Positions 54,763 through 62,359 of a stretch of DNA of 64,000 nucleotides are shown here, in pieces. Made by a program: the position numbers and the translations under genes. Under the pieces are notes generated by a model. That model saw nothing but the letters and a program-made list of their open reading frames with translations. It searched no databases and was not told the DNA's origin. The stretch's first letter is position 1. Every line of letters begins with the position of its first letter. Location of the stretch: contig NZ_VZPP01000013.1 in the NCBI RefSeq assembly GCF_008801475.1, positions 1 to 64,000 on the forward strand, written 5' to 3'. This DNA is from Pseudomonas moorei (lineage in GTDB: Bacteria; Pseudomonadota; Gammaproteobacteria; Pseudomonadales; Pseudomonadaceae).

Positions 54763-55248
54763 ATGAGCCGTTCGATCCGTTGCTGCGCCGCCCTGTTGCT
54801 GACCCTCAGCCTTCCCCTGGCCGCCGCCCCGGCGCCGATGCACGCGCAATTCTTGCCACCGGACGACCTGTCGCTGCGCGACGCCGATCCTGAGCAGCAG
54901 CAATTGATGCAGGTCACGGACTATTCAGTGGTGCTTGGTGCTCAACGCCAGTCCAACCAGCAACCGATTCCGGTCACCTCACAGCTGTCGATCCGCCTCA
55001 AGGGCAAGTCCTTGAACAAGGGCGCCACGATCAATCAGGTGCTGGTCTACTTCGATGGCGAAAGCAAAAGCCTGAAAAAACCGGTCTACGACGACAAGAG
55101 TAAAACCCTGACGCTCTATTACCCGCTGGCTCAGTACCGGGTGGTGATGGACTTGCTGCGCAATGACACGGTGTATTGCCAGTTCCTCAGTTACGCCAAC
55201 GGCCATATCTGGGCCGACCTGCACACCGGTAGTGTTCGTCCGCGTTGA
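54763..55248 (+). CDS. Secreted protein of unknown function
   Basis: 161-residue protein with a signal peptide (about residues 1-23, LLLTLSLPLAAAPA) and no other membrane segment. A C-terminal domain contains LTLYYPLAQYRVVMDLL and ends ADLHTGSVRP. I do not recognise a family with known role. ccggag provides a ribosome site. A PA4642-family gene follows after 63 bases. Confidence 0.78.
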   Translation: MSRSIRCCAALLLTLSLPLAAAPAPMHAQFLPPDDLSLRDADPEQQQLMQVTDYSVVLGAQRQSNQQPIPVTSQLSIRLKGKSLNKGATINQVLVYFDGESKSLKKPVYDDKSKTLTLYYPLAQYRVVMDLLRNDTVYCQFLSYANGHIWADLHTGSVRPR

Positions 55249-55311
55249 GTGCCAGGCCCGCGCAGGGGTAAACTGCCTGCCCCGTGAAATGTCTGCGAGC
55301 TGGAGTCGGCA

Positions 55312-55599
55312 ATGCGTAAAGATAAGAAACAAGTGATTGGTGACGAGATCGGCGATGAGCAGATCAAGTTGTTCCTCGATTTCGAACCGGTCGACGCCAC
55401 TTCGCCTTCGTTGCACAAACTGGTGAAGGCCTACCGTGGCCTGCGTATCGATGATTTCGAGCGTTTTCTGAAGTTCTTCGCCGAAGCCGGCCTGGACCTG
55501 AATGGCAAGGATGAGCACGGCAATGATTTTGTCGCCCTGATCAAGGATCAGCGCAACGCATCGGATTACATCGAGCTGATCGAGAAAGCTCGCGGCTGA
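55312..55599 (+). CDS. PA4642-family small protein
   Basis: 95-residue cytoplasmic protein, charged, with DEQIKLFLDFEPVDATSPSLHKLVKAYRG and LNGKDEHGNDFVALI. Matches the Pseudomonas PA4642 family of unknown function; some ankyrin-like repetition is possible. It precedes a strong bidirectional terminator shared with mqo. Confidence 0.82.
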   Translation: MRKDKKQVIGDEIGDEQIKLFLDFEPVDATSPSLHKLVKAYRGLRIDDFERFLKFFAEAGLDLNGKDEHGNDFVALIKDQRNASDYIELIEKARG

Positions 55600-55617
55600 C
55601 CGCTTTTCAAAGGCATA

Positions 55618-55657
55618 AAAAAACGCCCCGCTCTCAATGAGAACGGGGCGTTTTTTA
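55618..55657. terminator. Bidirectional terminator between the PA4642-family gene and mqo
   Basis: Stem aaaaaacgccccg...cggggcgtttttt around a loop ctctcaatgagaa, with A and T tracts on both sides. Confidence 0.9.
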
Positions 55658-55667
55658 TGGGGTTCAA

Positions 55668-57176
55668 TCAAGCGTAGCTTTCGGTTTCGCTGCTTGCCTG
55701 AACCAGTTCCAGCGCGACGTTGTTCTGCGTGTTGATCTTGCGATACAGCGCAGCGTCGGTTTCCAGGACTTTTTCACGGGCCGGGAATATTTCTGCCAGT
55801 TTGGCAGCCCATTCGCCTTTGGCTTTGCCCGGGAAGCATTTTTCGATCAGCTCGAGCATGATCGAAACGGTCACCGAGGCACCCGGCGAAGCGCCGAGCA
55901 GGGCGGCCAGGGAGCCGTCCTTGGCTGCGACCAGTTCGGTACCGAACTGCAGAACGCCGCCTTTTTTCGGGTCTTTCTTGATGATCTGCACCCGTTGGCC
56001 GGCCACTTCCAGGCGCCAGTCTTCGGCTTTTGCTTCAGGGTAGAAGCGACGCAGGGAATCCAGACGCTGTTCCATCGATTGCATCACTTCGCTGACCAGG
56101 TATTTGGTCAGGTCCATGTTGTTCTTCGCCACGGCGAGCATCGGGCCGATGTTGCCGGCGCGAACCGACATCGGCAGGTCCATGAAGGAACCGTGCTTGA
56201 GGAACTTGGTGGTGAAGCCGGCATAAGGTCCGAACAGCAGGGACTTCTTGCCATCGACGACACGGGTGTCCAGGTGCGGCACGGACATCGGTGGCGAACC
56301 CACGGCAGCCTGGCTATAGACCTTGGCCTGGTGATGCTTGACCACTTCCGGGTTGTCGCAACGCAGCCATTGGCCACTGATCGGGAAGCCGCCGAAGCCT
56401 TTGCTTTCTTCGATGCCCGAAGCTTGCAGCAGTGGCAACGCCGCGCCGCCGGCACCGAGGAACACGAACCTGGCATCGACATCACGGGAATTGCCGCTGT
56501 TGACGTCCTTGATGCTGACGGTCCAGCCGCCGTTATTGCGCTTCAGGCCGGTCACACGCTTGCAGTACTTGACCTGGGCATCGGGTGCGCTGGTCAGGTG
56601 CTTGAGCAACTGGTTGGTCAAGGCGCCGAAGTTGACGTCGGTACCATTGATCACGCGGGTGGCGGCAAGGGTTTCGCCGGGGTCGCGCCCAGGCATCATC
56701 AATGGCATCCACTCTGCCATTGTCGCCTTGTCTTCGGTGTACTCCATGTCGGCGAAGGCGTGGTGCTTGCTCAGCACCTTGAAGCGCTCCTTGAGGAAGG
56801 AAACGCCACTTTCGCCCTGCACGAAACTCAGGTGCGGAACCGGGCTGATGAACGATTTGCACGAGCCGAACGTGCCTTTTTTGGTCAGGTACGACCAGAA
56901 TTGCTTCGACACCTCGAACTGGGTGTTGATGTGCACGGCCTTCTTGATGTCGACGGTGCCATCGGCAGCCTGAGGCGTGTAGTTCAACTCGCACAGGCCA
57001 GCGTGACCGGTACCGGCGTTGTTCCACGGGTTGGAACTCTCCGCGGCTCCGGAATCCATCAGCTCGACGACTTCCAGCTTGATCGCGGGGTCGAGCTCTT
57101 TGAGCAGCACCGCAAGGGTGGCACTCATGATGCCGGCCCCAACCAGTACTACGTCGACTGCTTCGTAATGCGCCAT
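55668..57176 (-). CDS. mqo: Malate:quinone oxidoreductase
   Basis: Membrane-associated FAD enzyme oxidising malate to oxaloacetate and passing electrons to the quinone pool; it works in the TCA cycle where NAD-dependent malate dehydrogenase is missing, as in Pseudomonas. The 502-residue protein has FAD loop VVLVGAGIMSATLAVLL, NPWNNAGTGHAGLCELNYTP, and the late LLGASPGASVTVSIMLE. The start ATG is preceded by tttggaga. A 738-base upstream region without clear genes precedes it. Confidence 0.95.
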   Translation of the reverse strand: MAHYEAVDVVLVGAGIMSATLAVLLKELDPAIKLEVVELMDSGAAESSNPWNNAGTGHAGLCELNYTPQAADGTVDIKKAVHINTQFEVSKQFWSYLTKKGTFGSCKSFISPVPHLSFVQGESGVSFLKERFKVLSKHHAFADMEYTEDKATMAEWMPLMMPGRDPGETLAATRVINGTDVNFGALTNQLLKHLTSAPDAQVKYCKRVTGLKRNNGGWTVSIKDVNSGNSRDVDARFVFLGAGGAALPLLQASGIEESKGFGGFPISGQWLRCDNPEVVKHHQAKVYSQAAVGSPPMSVPHLDTRVVDGKKSLLFGPYAGFTTKFLKHGSFMDLPMSVRAGNIGPMLAVAKNNMDLTKYLVSEVMQSMEQRLDSLRRFYPEAKAEDWRLEVAGQRVQIIKKDPKKGGVLQFGTELVAAKDGSLAALLGASPGASVTVSIMLELIEKCFPGKAKGEWAAKLAEIFPAREKVLETDAALYRKINTQNNVALELVQASSETESYA

Positions 57177-57914
57177 TTAACGCGTCTCCAAAATCTGCAG
57201 CACCAAATTGACGGCATGGCTGCCAGGAGTGACGGGGCATGTCTATGTGGCCCCAGGTACCCATGGCAGGATCGCCATGTCCGAATCTTCGCAATTTTTC
57301 GCAACTTCGACGGACGCTACCTGCCGGGTCTAGTCAGAGTCCCATGAACTCATTTCAACGTGCGGCTGGCAATTCGACTTATGGTCGATACATCCGTTTG
57401 TGCAACCAAATCCGTAGCGGACAGGCTTCAGGCTCCGGTGTTCGAGGAATACTCGGTCCTGTGTCGTTGGGCTGTTGTAGACGCTAATGGTGCATGTTCA
57501 GACGCAAAACTATTCATTTGCTCGCCACACTCTTGTGAAGTTGTGAAAACCCGTTTTTTTCACGCTCTTTTGAAGACGTGAACCTCAAAAAGGGCTGTCC
57601 CAGCCTGGCACCGTGCCCGGATGATGTGCCGCCAGGGAATACACGGCAGGCAAAACGGGCAAACAGCTCAGTAACCGAGCGTAATGACAGCTCTGCAGAT
57701 TCGCGAAAAGAGGGGGGCTGCCAAAGGAACAGCAAGCGCGCCAGCTTCACTCGATCTGTGTGGGCGGCTCTCTGTGGGCGGTGCGGGGTGTCAATACCAG
57801 GGTATTGACGATGCTGCGAGGCCCGATCAGGAGACGTCCTTATAATCGGGGGGAGATTGTAGCGAAGAAACGCAGGGAATTGGTCGTGTTTAATGACTTT
57901 TATTAGGCGTCTGG
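57177..57914. other. Long gene-poor region upstream of mqo
   Basis: I find no convincing gene in 738 bases. It contains the perfect palindrome at 57790-57809, a dyad GTGAAAA-N7-TTTTCAC at 57543-57563, and a minus-strand 29-codon ORF (57517-57428, starts MNSFASEHAPL) lacking a good ribosome site. It should contain the mqo promoter and might include a long leader or small RNA, but no structure decides between them. Confidence 0.55.
57790..57809. promoter_or_regulatory. Perfect 9-base-arm palindrome, possible operator
   Basis: GTCAATACC-AG-GGTATTGAC: nine-base arms, two-base centre, no T run, so not an obvious terminator. About 615 bases before mqo and 105 after the stop of the small gene at 57,915. 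Regulator unknown. Confidence 0.45.
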
Positions 57915-58148
57915 TCAGGTGGTTAGCAGTTGTTGCACCCGTGAACGGGATTGAGGCTGGTCGATGCGGGCACCAGCGGGCAGCGGTTGGTGCAGCCAGC
58001 AAAGGCGGATTTCTTCGATTTCGACCCAGCCATCGCCCATGGGCTGGAGGCTGCATTGCTTGAATGCCTGGCAATGGCCCTGGCTGTCGAGCAGGGCGAA
58101 GCTGCGGTGGCGCGGGCGTGGTGCGAACAGTGATACGAGAACGCGCAT
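57915..58148 (-). CDS. Small conserved protein of unknown function
   Basis: 77 residues from the ATG at 58148 (MRVLVSLFAPRPRHRSFALLD), chosen over a TTG two codons upstream because aagg lies at correct spacing. Contains WVEIEEIRLCWLHQPLPAGARI; no signal, membrane or catalytic motif. Probable orthologue of a hypothetical gene upstream of mqo in other Pseudomonas. Confidence 0.7.
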   Translation of the reverse strand: MRVLVSLFAPRPRHRSFALLDSQGHCQAFKQCSLQPMGDGWVEIEEIRLCWLHQPLPAGARIDQPQSRSRVQQLLTT

Positions 58149-58352
58149 GGTCAATTACCTTATGGACGGCTACCGATCAAGGTGACAGCCCGTCGTGACG
58201 CGCAGGTGAATGGCGGGTGACGGATGCGTGACAGGAACCGCGCTCTGAAGGGTTTGTCAGAGATTTCAGTAATCGTTGCCTGACCCTAGTTAGCCGCAGT
58301 GGCGCACCGCTATACTGCCGGCCTGTTTGTGCCTGATTCTGGAGAGAAGAGC

Positions 58353-58937
58353 ATGTTGCAACGCCTGTTGTTCGGTTTGATTACTGTGACCAGCCTCACG
58401 CTGGTCGGCTGCGCCCACAGTCCGCAACAACTGAGTCCGGAACCCAAGCTCACGGCGCAACTGGCGCCGGTAGGCCATGGTCAGCCGGTGGTGGTGCGTG
58501 TGGTGGACGGCCGTCCGTCGCCGACCCTGGGCACCCGTGGTGGCCTGTACCCGGAAACCAGCGCGATTACCGTGCAGGGCCAGCAGATCCTGCCGAAGTT
58601 GCAGGCTCAGGCTGAAGCCGCCGTGCGCCTGCTGGGCTTCACCCCGACAGCCAATGCGATGAATGCGCCACAACTGACCGTGACCCTGACCGAACTGAAG
58701 TATCAGTCGCCCAAAGAAGGCATGTATGTGACCGAGGCGACCATTGGCGCGACGTTCCGCTCCGATGTGCAGAATGCCAACCGTCGTTACAGCGGCCGTT
58801 ATGGTTCATCCCTGGACCAGCGTTTCGGCATGGCGCCGAACCAGGAAACCAACACCAAGCTGGTCAGCGACGTATTGAGCGATGCCTTGACCCGACTGTT
58901 CAAGGACCCGACCGTCGGGCAGATTCTCGGCGAGTAA
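58353..58937 (+). CDS. YajG-family lipoprotein
   Basis: 194-residue envelope lipoprotein: lipobox LVGC with Cys19 (Ala at +2, fitting outer-membrane sorting), then a YajG-type domain with VVVRVVDGRP, IGATFRSDVQNANRRYSGRYG and TNTKLVSDVLSDALTRL. E. coli YajG is of unknown function. The start at 58353 has ggag upstream. Confidence 0.85.
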   Translation: MLQRLLFGLITVTSLTLVGCAHSPQQLSPEPKLTAQLAPVGHGQPVVVRVVDGRPSPTLGTRGGLYPETSAITVQGQQILPKLQAQAEAAVRLLGFTPTANAMNAPQLTVTLTELKYQSPKEGMYVTEATIGATFRSDVQNANRRYSGRYGSSLDQRFGMAPNQETNTKLVSDVLSDALTRLFKDPTVGQILGE

Positions 58938-58946
58938 TGCGAGCCC

Positions 58947-59063
58947 TGTAGGAGCGAGCCTGTCGAATCGTCGCACCGTCGCGATGGTCGTCAACGATTA
59001 CGCGGGAAATCTGATGCCCCGCGGCGTCCTCAAGCCCATCGCGAGCAGGCTCGCTCCTACAAA
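58947..59063. repeat. Paired REP palindromes
   Basis: ctgtaggagcgagcctgtcg at the left and gcgagcaggctcgctcctac at the right, inverted, enclosing a second dyad around catcgcgac/gtcgcgatgg. Same layout as the doublet at 23.1 kb, between convergent genes. Confidence 0.82.
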
Positions 59064-59074
59064 GGAAACAGTTC

Positions 59075-59341
59075 TCAGGCCGCTTGCGAGTAAAACTCCA
59101 GCACACTCACACCCGTCAGCAAATCCGCTTCGGGCAAGTCCGCGTGTTGATGGCCGCCGAGCGCGCAGTACACCAGCCAATGGCGGTCCTGAACGTTGAA
59201 GGCGAGGCTGCCGACGAGGGTTTGTTGTTCGTCGCTGTGATTGATGAGGTAGAGGCGATCCTGGTTTTCGGCGTGCAACATGACGCAGTCCCTGTCGGTT
59301 TTGAGGGGCGACAGACTGACGTATTCAGATGACGGCCCCAT
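59075..59341 (-). CDS. Small protein of unknown function
   Basis: 88 residues from the ATG at 59341 (MGPSSEYVSLSPLKTDRDCV). The sequence DRLYLINHSDEQQTLVGSLAF and WLVYCALGGHQ looks like a small beta-rich cytoplasmic protein. No family recognised; a TTG four codons upstream is an alternative start. It is divergent from the membrane protein gene at 59,474. Confidence 0.65.
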   Translation of the reverse strand: MGPSSEYVSLSPLKTDRDCVMLHAENQDRLYLINHSDEQQTLVGSLAFNVQDRHWLVYCALGGHQHADLPEADLLTGVSVLEFYSQAA

Positions 59342-59473
59342 GACGCAGGACAACCATTGGTCGAATGCTTGTTATTTGTCGGAAAGACAGGGCAGGCGCA
59401 GAGGCTTTCGGTAGAATCCGCGCCGCAGTCGCCGGTTCGGCGTCCGTCACACCGGTTTTGCCAGAGGTTTGTC

Positions 59474-59758
59474 ATGTCGTTGCATTTGATGACGCTGTTT
59501 ACCACCCATCCCGCCAAATTGATCAATCTGCTGGCCTTGCTCTTTGCGTGCCCTGGCGGATGGCTGCTGCACGCAGCCCGTCGCCGTGAGCTGCGCGCGA
59601 TCGCCAGCCTGCAAGCGCAGAGCCAGAGCCGTCGCGTCGATGAGCCCATGCTATTGCTCGATGGTGCGACGCTGCGCATGAACCGGTTTTTCTACGCCTT
59701 CGGTTTTGCCTGCCTGGGGTTGGCGTTGCTGGTGTCGTGGATCAGCACTCGAGTCTGA
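59474..59758 (+). CDS. Small two-helix membrane protein of unknown function
   Basis: 94 residues from the ATG at 59474 (MSLHLMTLFTTHPAKL), preceded by agagg. Two hydrophobic helices (about 16-32 and 72-90) separated by a basic loop RRRELRAIASLQ. No family with known role recognised. Confidence 0.7.
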   Translation: MSLHLMTLFTTHPAKLINLLALLFACPGGWLLHAARRRELRAIASLQAQSQSRRVDEPMLLLDGATLRMNRFFYAFGFACLGLALLVSWISTRV

Positions 59759-59784
59759 ACCTGATGTAACCCGGTAGTAATCAG

Positions 59785-59815
59785 AAAACAAAAACGGCGC
59801 CCCAAAGGCGCCGTT
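59785..59815 (-). terminator. Terminator of the acyltransferase gene
   Basis: Hairpin aaacggcgcc / ggcgccgtt around ccaaa; on the minus strand it is followed by a long T-rich run (tttttgttttc). May also serve the plus-strand gene ending at 59758. Confidence 0.82.
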
Positions 59816-59834
59816 GTCGTCTCTGCGAATGGCC

Positions 59835-60998
59835 TTACAGCGGCAACCCGGCCTTCACGCGGTACTGATTGCGTACCGGCGTCGCATATTGCAGCACCAG
59901 GAACGGGCGATGCTCTTCGGGGCAAGCGTCCAGGCGCTGTTGCCATTGCTCCTGGGCCTTGGCCAGTTCGGCGGCCGGGAATATCTCGGCGGCGCTCGGC
60001 ACATGCAATTGCGGGTCGGCGTCCTTCCATTGCGCATAGGCCAGGTAGTGCACCGGGAACAGGCGGTAGCCGCCGAGGATTTGCTTGTCCATTTCGACAG
60101 CCAGTTGCTTGGTGTCCTCGAACAGTTCAGTGATCGGCGCGGCAAAGTTCACATGGACCCGGCCTTTGTAACCGGTAATGCCTTTGGCGATGCTGACGTC
60201 GTCCTCGCCCGGCGCCTTGGTGTAGCTGCCGGTGGTAGCGCGAATATAAAGCTCGCGGGCCTTGGCCAGGTCGCACGGGTCGTATTCGTAGCTGATCGAC
60301 ACCGGCGTGAGGTTCAGCGAGCGGATGACTTCGCCGAACGGCTCGTCCTTGCGGCTCATGTGGAACATCTTGAGGATCGCCGACTCGGTACGGTCGTCGC
60401 CGTCCTTGGCCCGGCCCTCGGCCTGGGCGATCCAGATCGAGGCGCAATCGTTGCGGATAGAATGATTGATGTACGCCGAGAGCAACTGGTAGGCCGCCAT
60501 CTTCTCGCGGCGGCCGGTGATCGAACGGTGCACGATGAAGCTCTTGTTCAGACGCATCAGGTCGCTGACGAAGGGCTTTTGCAGCAGGTTGTCGCCAATG
60601 GCGATGCGTGGAGTCGGCAGGCCGGCGTGGTACACGGCGTAGTTGACGAAGGCCGGGTCCATCACGATGTCGCGGTGGTTGGCGATGAACACATAGGCGC
60701 TGCCGGACTTGAACTGCTCGACGCCGGTGTACGTCACGCCGTCCGTGGCCCGCTCGATGGTGTGGTCGACATACACCTCGACTTTGTCCTGCAAGGAGGC
60801 GACCGAATTGACACCGGCGAACTCACGACGCAGCCGATGAGCTATAAGAGGTTTGAGCGCCCAGCCTAAAGCGCCAGCAAAACGCGGGAAGCGGAAGTGG
60901 GTGAGGATATCTAGAAACGCCTTGTCGCCGAGCAGCCGTGCCAGTACTGCCGGGACTTCGCTGTCGTCGTAAGGTCGGATGGCATCGAATTCGCCCAT
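59835..60998 (-). CDS. 1-acylglycerol-3-phosphate acyltransferase-like protein
   Basis: PlsC-related glycerolipid acyltransferase of 387 residues. The acceptor motif reads NHRDIVMDPAF near residue 107: spacing is H-x5-D rather than the usual H-x4-D. Other family signs: FIVHRSITGRREK near residue 155 and IWIAQAEGRAKDGDD near residue 190 (the EGT-like block as AEGR). The length is intermediate between PlsC (about 240) and PlsB (about 800). No membrane anchor is clear. The start at 60998 is preferred over an adjacent ATG by spacing to a gagag ribosome site. Confidence 0.82.
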   Translation of the reverse strand: MGEFDAIRPYDDSEVPAVLARLLGDKAFLDILTHFRFPRFAGALGWALKPLIAHRLRREFAGVNSVASLQDKVEVYVDHTIERATDGVTYTGVEQFKSGSAYVFIANHRDIVMDPAFVNYAVYHAGLPTPRIAIGDNLLQKPFVSDLMRLNKSFIVHRSITGRREKMAAYQLLSAYINHSIRNDCASIWIAQAEGRAKDGDDRTESAILKMFHMSRKDEPFGEVIRSLNLTPVSISYEYDPCDLAKARELYIRATTGSYTKAPGEDDVSIAKGITGYKGRVHVNFAAPITELFEDTKQLAVEMDKQILGGYRLFPVHYLAYAQWKDADPQLHVPSAAEIFPAAELAKAQEQWQQRLDACPEEHRPFLVLQYATPVRNQYRVKAGLPL

Positions 60999-61140
60999 CA
61001 TGCTCTCTTGTTAGAAACGGCTAGGGTAAGTAAAGGTTTTGATCGAAAACCGGCGGGACACGGTCTGAAAAAGTAGTCAGACAAAAATGGCCCTGCAAAT
61101 AGACCGGCGATTATACGCACAAGTCACTTGGGAGACCGCG

Positions 61141-61323
61141 ATGCTGGAAACCGAGCATTATCAATGTCCGTATTGTGGTGAAGATTGCGAGGCGGTTCTG
61201 GACTTGTCTGGCGGCGATCAGCAGTACATCGAGGACTGTCCGGTGTGTTGTCGGCCGATTGTGTTCACACTGCAAACCGATGGTCAGGAATGGATGCTCG
61301 ACGTGCATGCCGAAGACGAGTGA
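61141..61323 (+). CDS. CPXCG-motif cysteine-rich protein
   Basis: 60 residues with two zinc-type pairs: CPYCGEDC near residue 9 and CPVCCRP near residue 33, then a beta-rich tail. Matches the small CPXCG-motif family of unknown function. The start at 61141 (MLETEHYQCPYCG) is the normal family N-terminus. It is followed by the DUF2007 gene after nine bases. Confidence 0.85.
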   Translation: MLETEHYQCPYCGEDCEAVLDLSGGDQQYIEDCPVCCRPIVFTLQTDGQEWMLDVHAEDE

Positions 61324-61332
61324 GAGCCCTTT

Positions 61333-61593
61333 ATGCAGCGCATCTATGAACCGGAAAACCTGATGGAAGGCGAGTTGCTGCAAAGCATGCTGGCCAGCGA
61401 AGGCATCGAAGCGCATCTGGTCGGTCGCGATCTGGTGGGTGGCAGCGGCGAGCTGCCAATCTTCGGCCTGCTGGGGTTGGCGGTGGAGAACGATCAGGCG
61501 CAATACGCCCGGGAGCTGATCACCGCGTACAATGCCGCGCTGCCGCTGTCCGGCGATGAACCGGAAAGCTTTCCCGGCACGCTGGTCTGTTAG
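61333..61593 (+). CDS. DUF2007-family protein
   Basis: 86 residues with the DUF2007 pattern MQRIYEPENLMEGELLQSMLASEGIEAHL and GLAVENDQAQYARELI, described as putative signal-transducing or PII-like ligand-binding fold. Often encoded next to a CPXCG protein, as here, suggesting a joint but unknown role. Confidence 0.85.
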   Translation: MQRIYEPENLMEGELLQSMLASEGIEAHLVGRDLVGGSGELPIFGLLGLAVENDQAQYARELITAYNAALPLSGDEPESFPGTLVC

Positions 61594-61628
61594 GCTGGCG
61601 TTCGTTTGATCAAGAGTCGTGCTGCCCC

Positions 61629-62252
61629 ATGTGTGGACGTTATGCCCTGTTTCGCTGGAATCCCGCCTTCGCGGCCCTGCCCGGTTTTCCCGCCGATCAG
61701 CAGGCGCAGTGGAACATTTCCCCCAATGATTCAGTGTTGATGCTGCGTGCGGGCGCGGATGGCCAGCGTGAACTGGCCCGTGCCCGTTGGGGGCTGACGC
61801 CGCCCTGGCTGACCGATCTGTCGCGCACCCCGGCCCATGCCCGCGCCGAAACCGTTGCTGAACAGCCGATGTTTCGCCAGGCCCTGCGCGAACGCCGCTG
61901 CCTGTTGCCGGCCAACGGTTTCTATGAATGGCGCGGCACCACGCGCAAGCGTCCGTACTGGTTGACGCCGGGGGAGGGCTCGTCGTTGTTTTTCGCGGCC
62001 ATCTGGGAAGCGTATCCGGTGCAGGAACAGGTGTGGTTGAGTACGGCCGTGATTACCCAGCCTGCCGCCAGTCAGCGCCGACCGCTGATTCTCGATGCGG
62101 CGGGGCAGGACCTCTGGCTCGATCCGGAAACGCCGTTACATGCCTTGCAGGCGTTGCTGGCCAGCGAACCCGCGGCATTGCGCGAACGGGTGCTGGCGAA
62201 CATGGTCAATGATCCGAAGCTCAATGGGCCGGAGTGTTTGACGCCGGGTTGA
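61629..62252 (+). CDS. SRAP/YedK-family protein with altered active-site residues
   Basis: SRAP domain protein of 207 residues; family members (YedK, HMCES) protect abasic sites by cross-linking DNA to Cys2. Here Cys2 (MCGRYALF), Arg72, Glu74 and Glu100 (FYEW) are kept, but the conserved Asn is His70 (AHARAET) and the conserved His of the HxRMP motif is Ser148 (ASQRRP). It may be a divergent Pseudomonas form or may bind but not release DNA. Confidence 0.88.
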   Translation: MCGRYALFRWNPAFAALPGFPADQQAQWNISPNDSVLMLRAGADGQRELARARWGLTPPWLTDLSRTPAHARAETVAEQPMFRQALRERRCLLPANGFYEWRGTTRKRPYWLTPGEGSSLFFAAIWEAYPVQEQVWLSTAVITQPAASQRRPLILDAAGQDLWLDPETPLHALQALLASEPAALRERVLANMVNDPKLNGPECLTPG

Positions 62253-62270
62253 GTTCTTTGGCGACTGGTC

Positions 62271-62348
62271 CGGCCCCATCGCTGGCAAGCCACACAGTGG
62301 ATTTGTGAACACCACAGGTCTGTGTGGGAGCTGGCTTGCCAGCGATGA
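62271..62348. repeat. REP-type inverted repeat
   Basis: catcgctggcaagccacaca on the left and ctggcttgccagcgatg on the right, inverted, with an inner cacag/ctgtg. A second REP family (GGCAAGCCAG core) between convergent genes. Confidence 0.8.
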
Positions 62349-62359
62349 AGGTCCTCGAA

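Noticed and set aside
57428..57517. 29-codon minus-strand ORF in the mqo upstream region
   Set aside because: No good ribosome site and nothing recognisable; kept only as a remark in the intergenic entry.
57514..58074. 186-codon minus-strand frame upstream of mqo
   Set aside because: It overlaps the better supported 77-residue gene, has Pro/Arg/Ser-rich random composition and no ribosome site.
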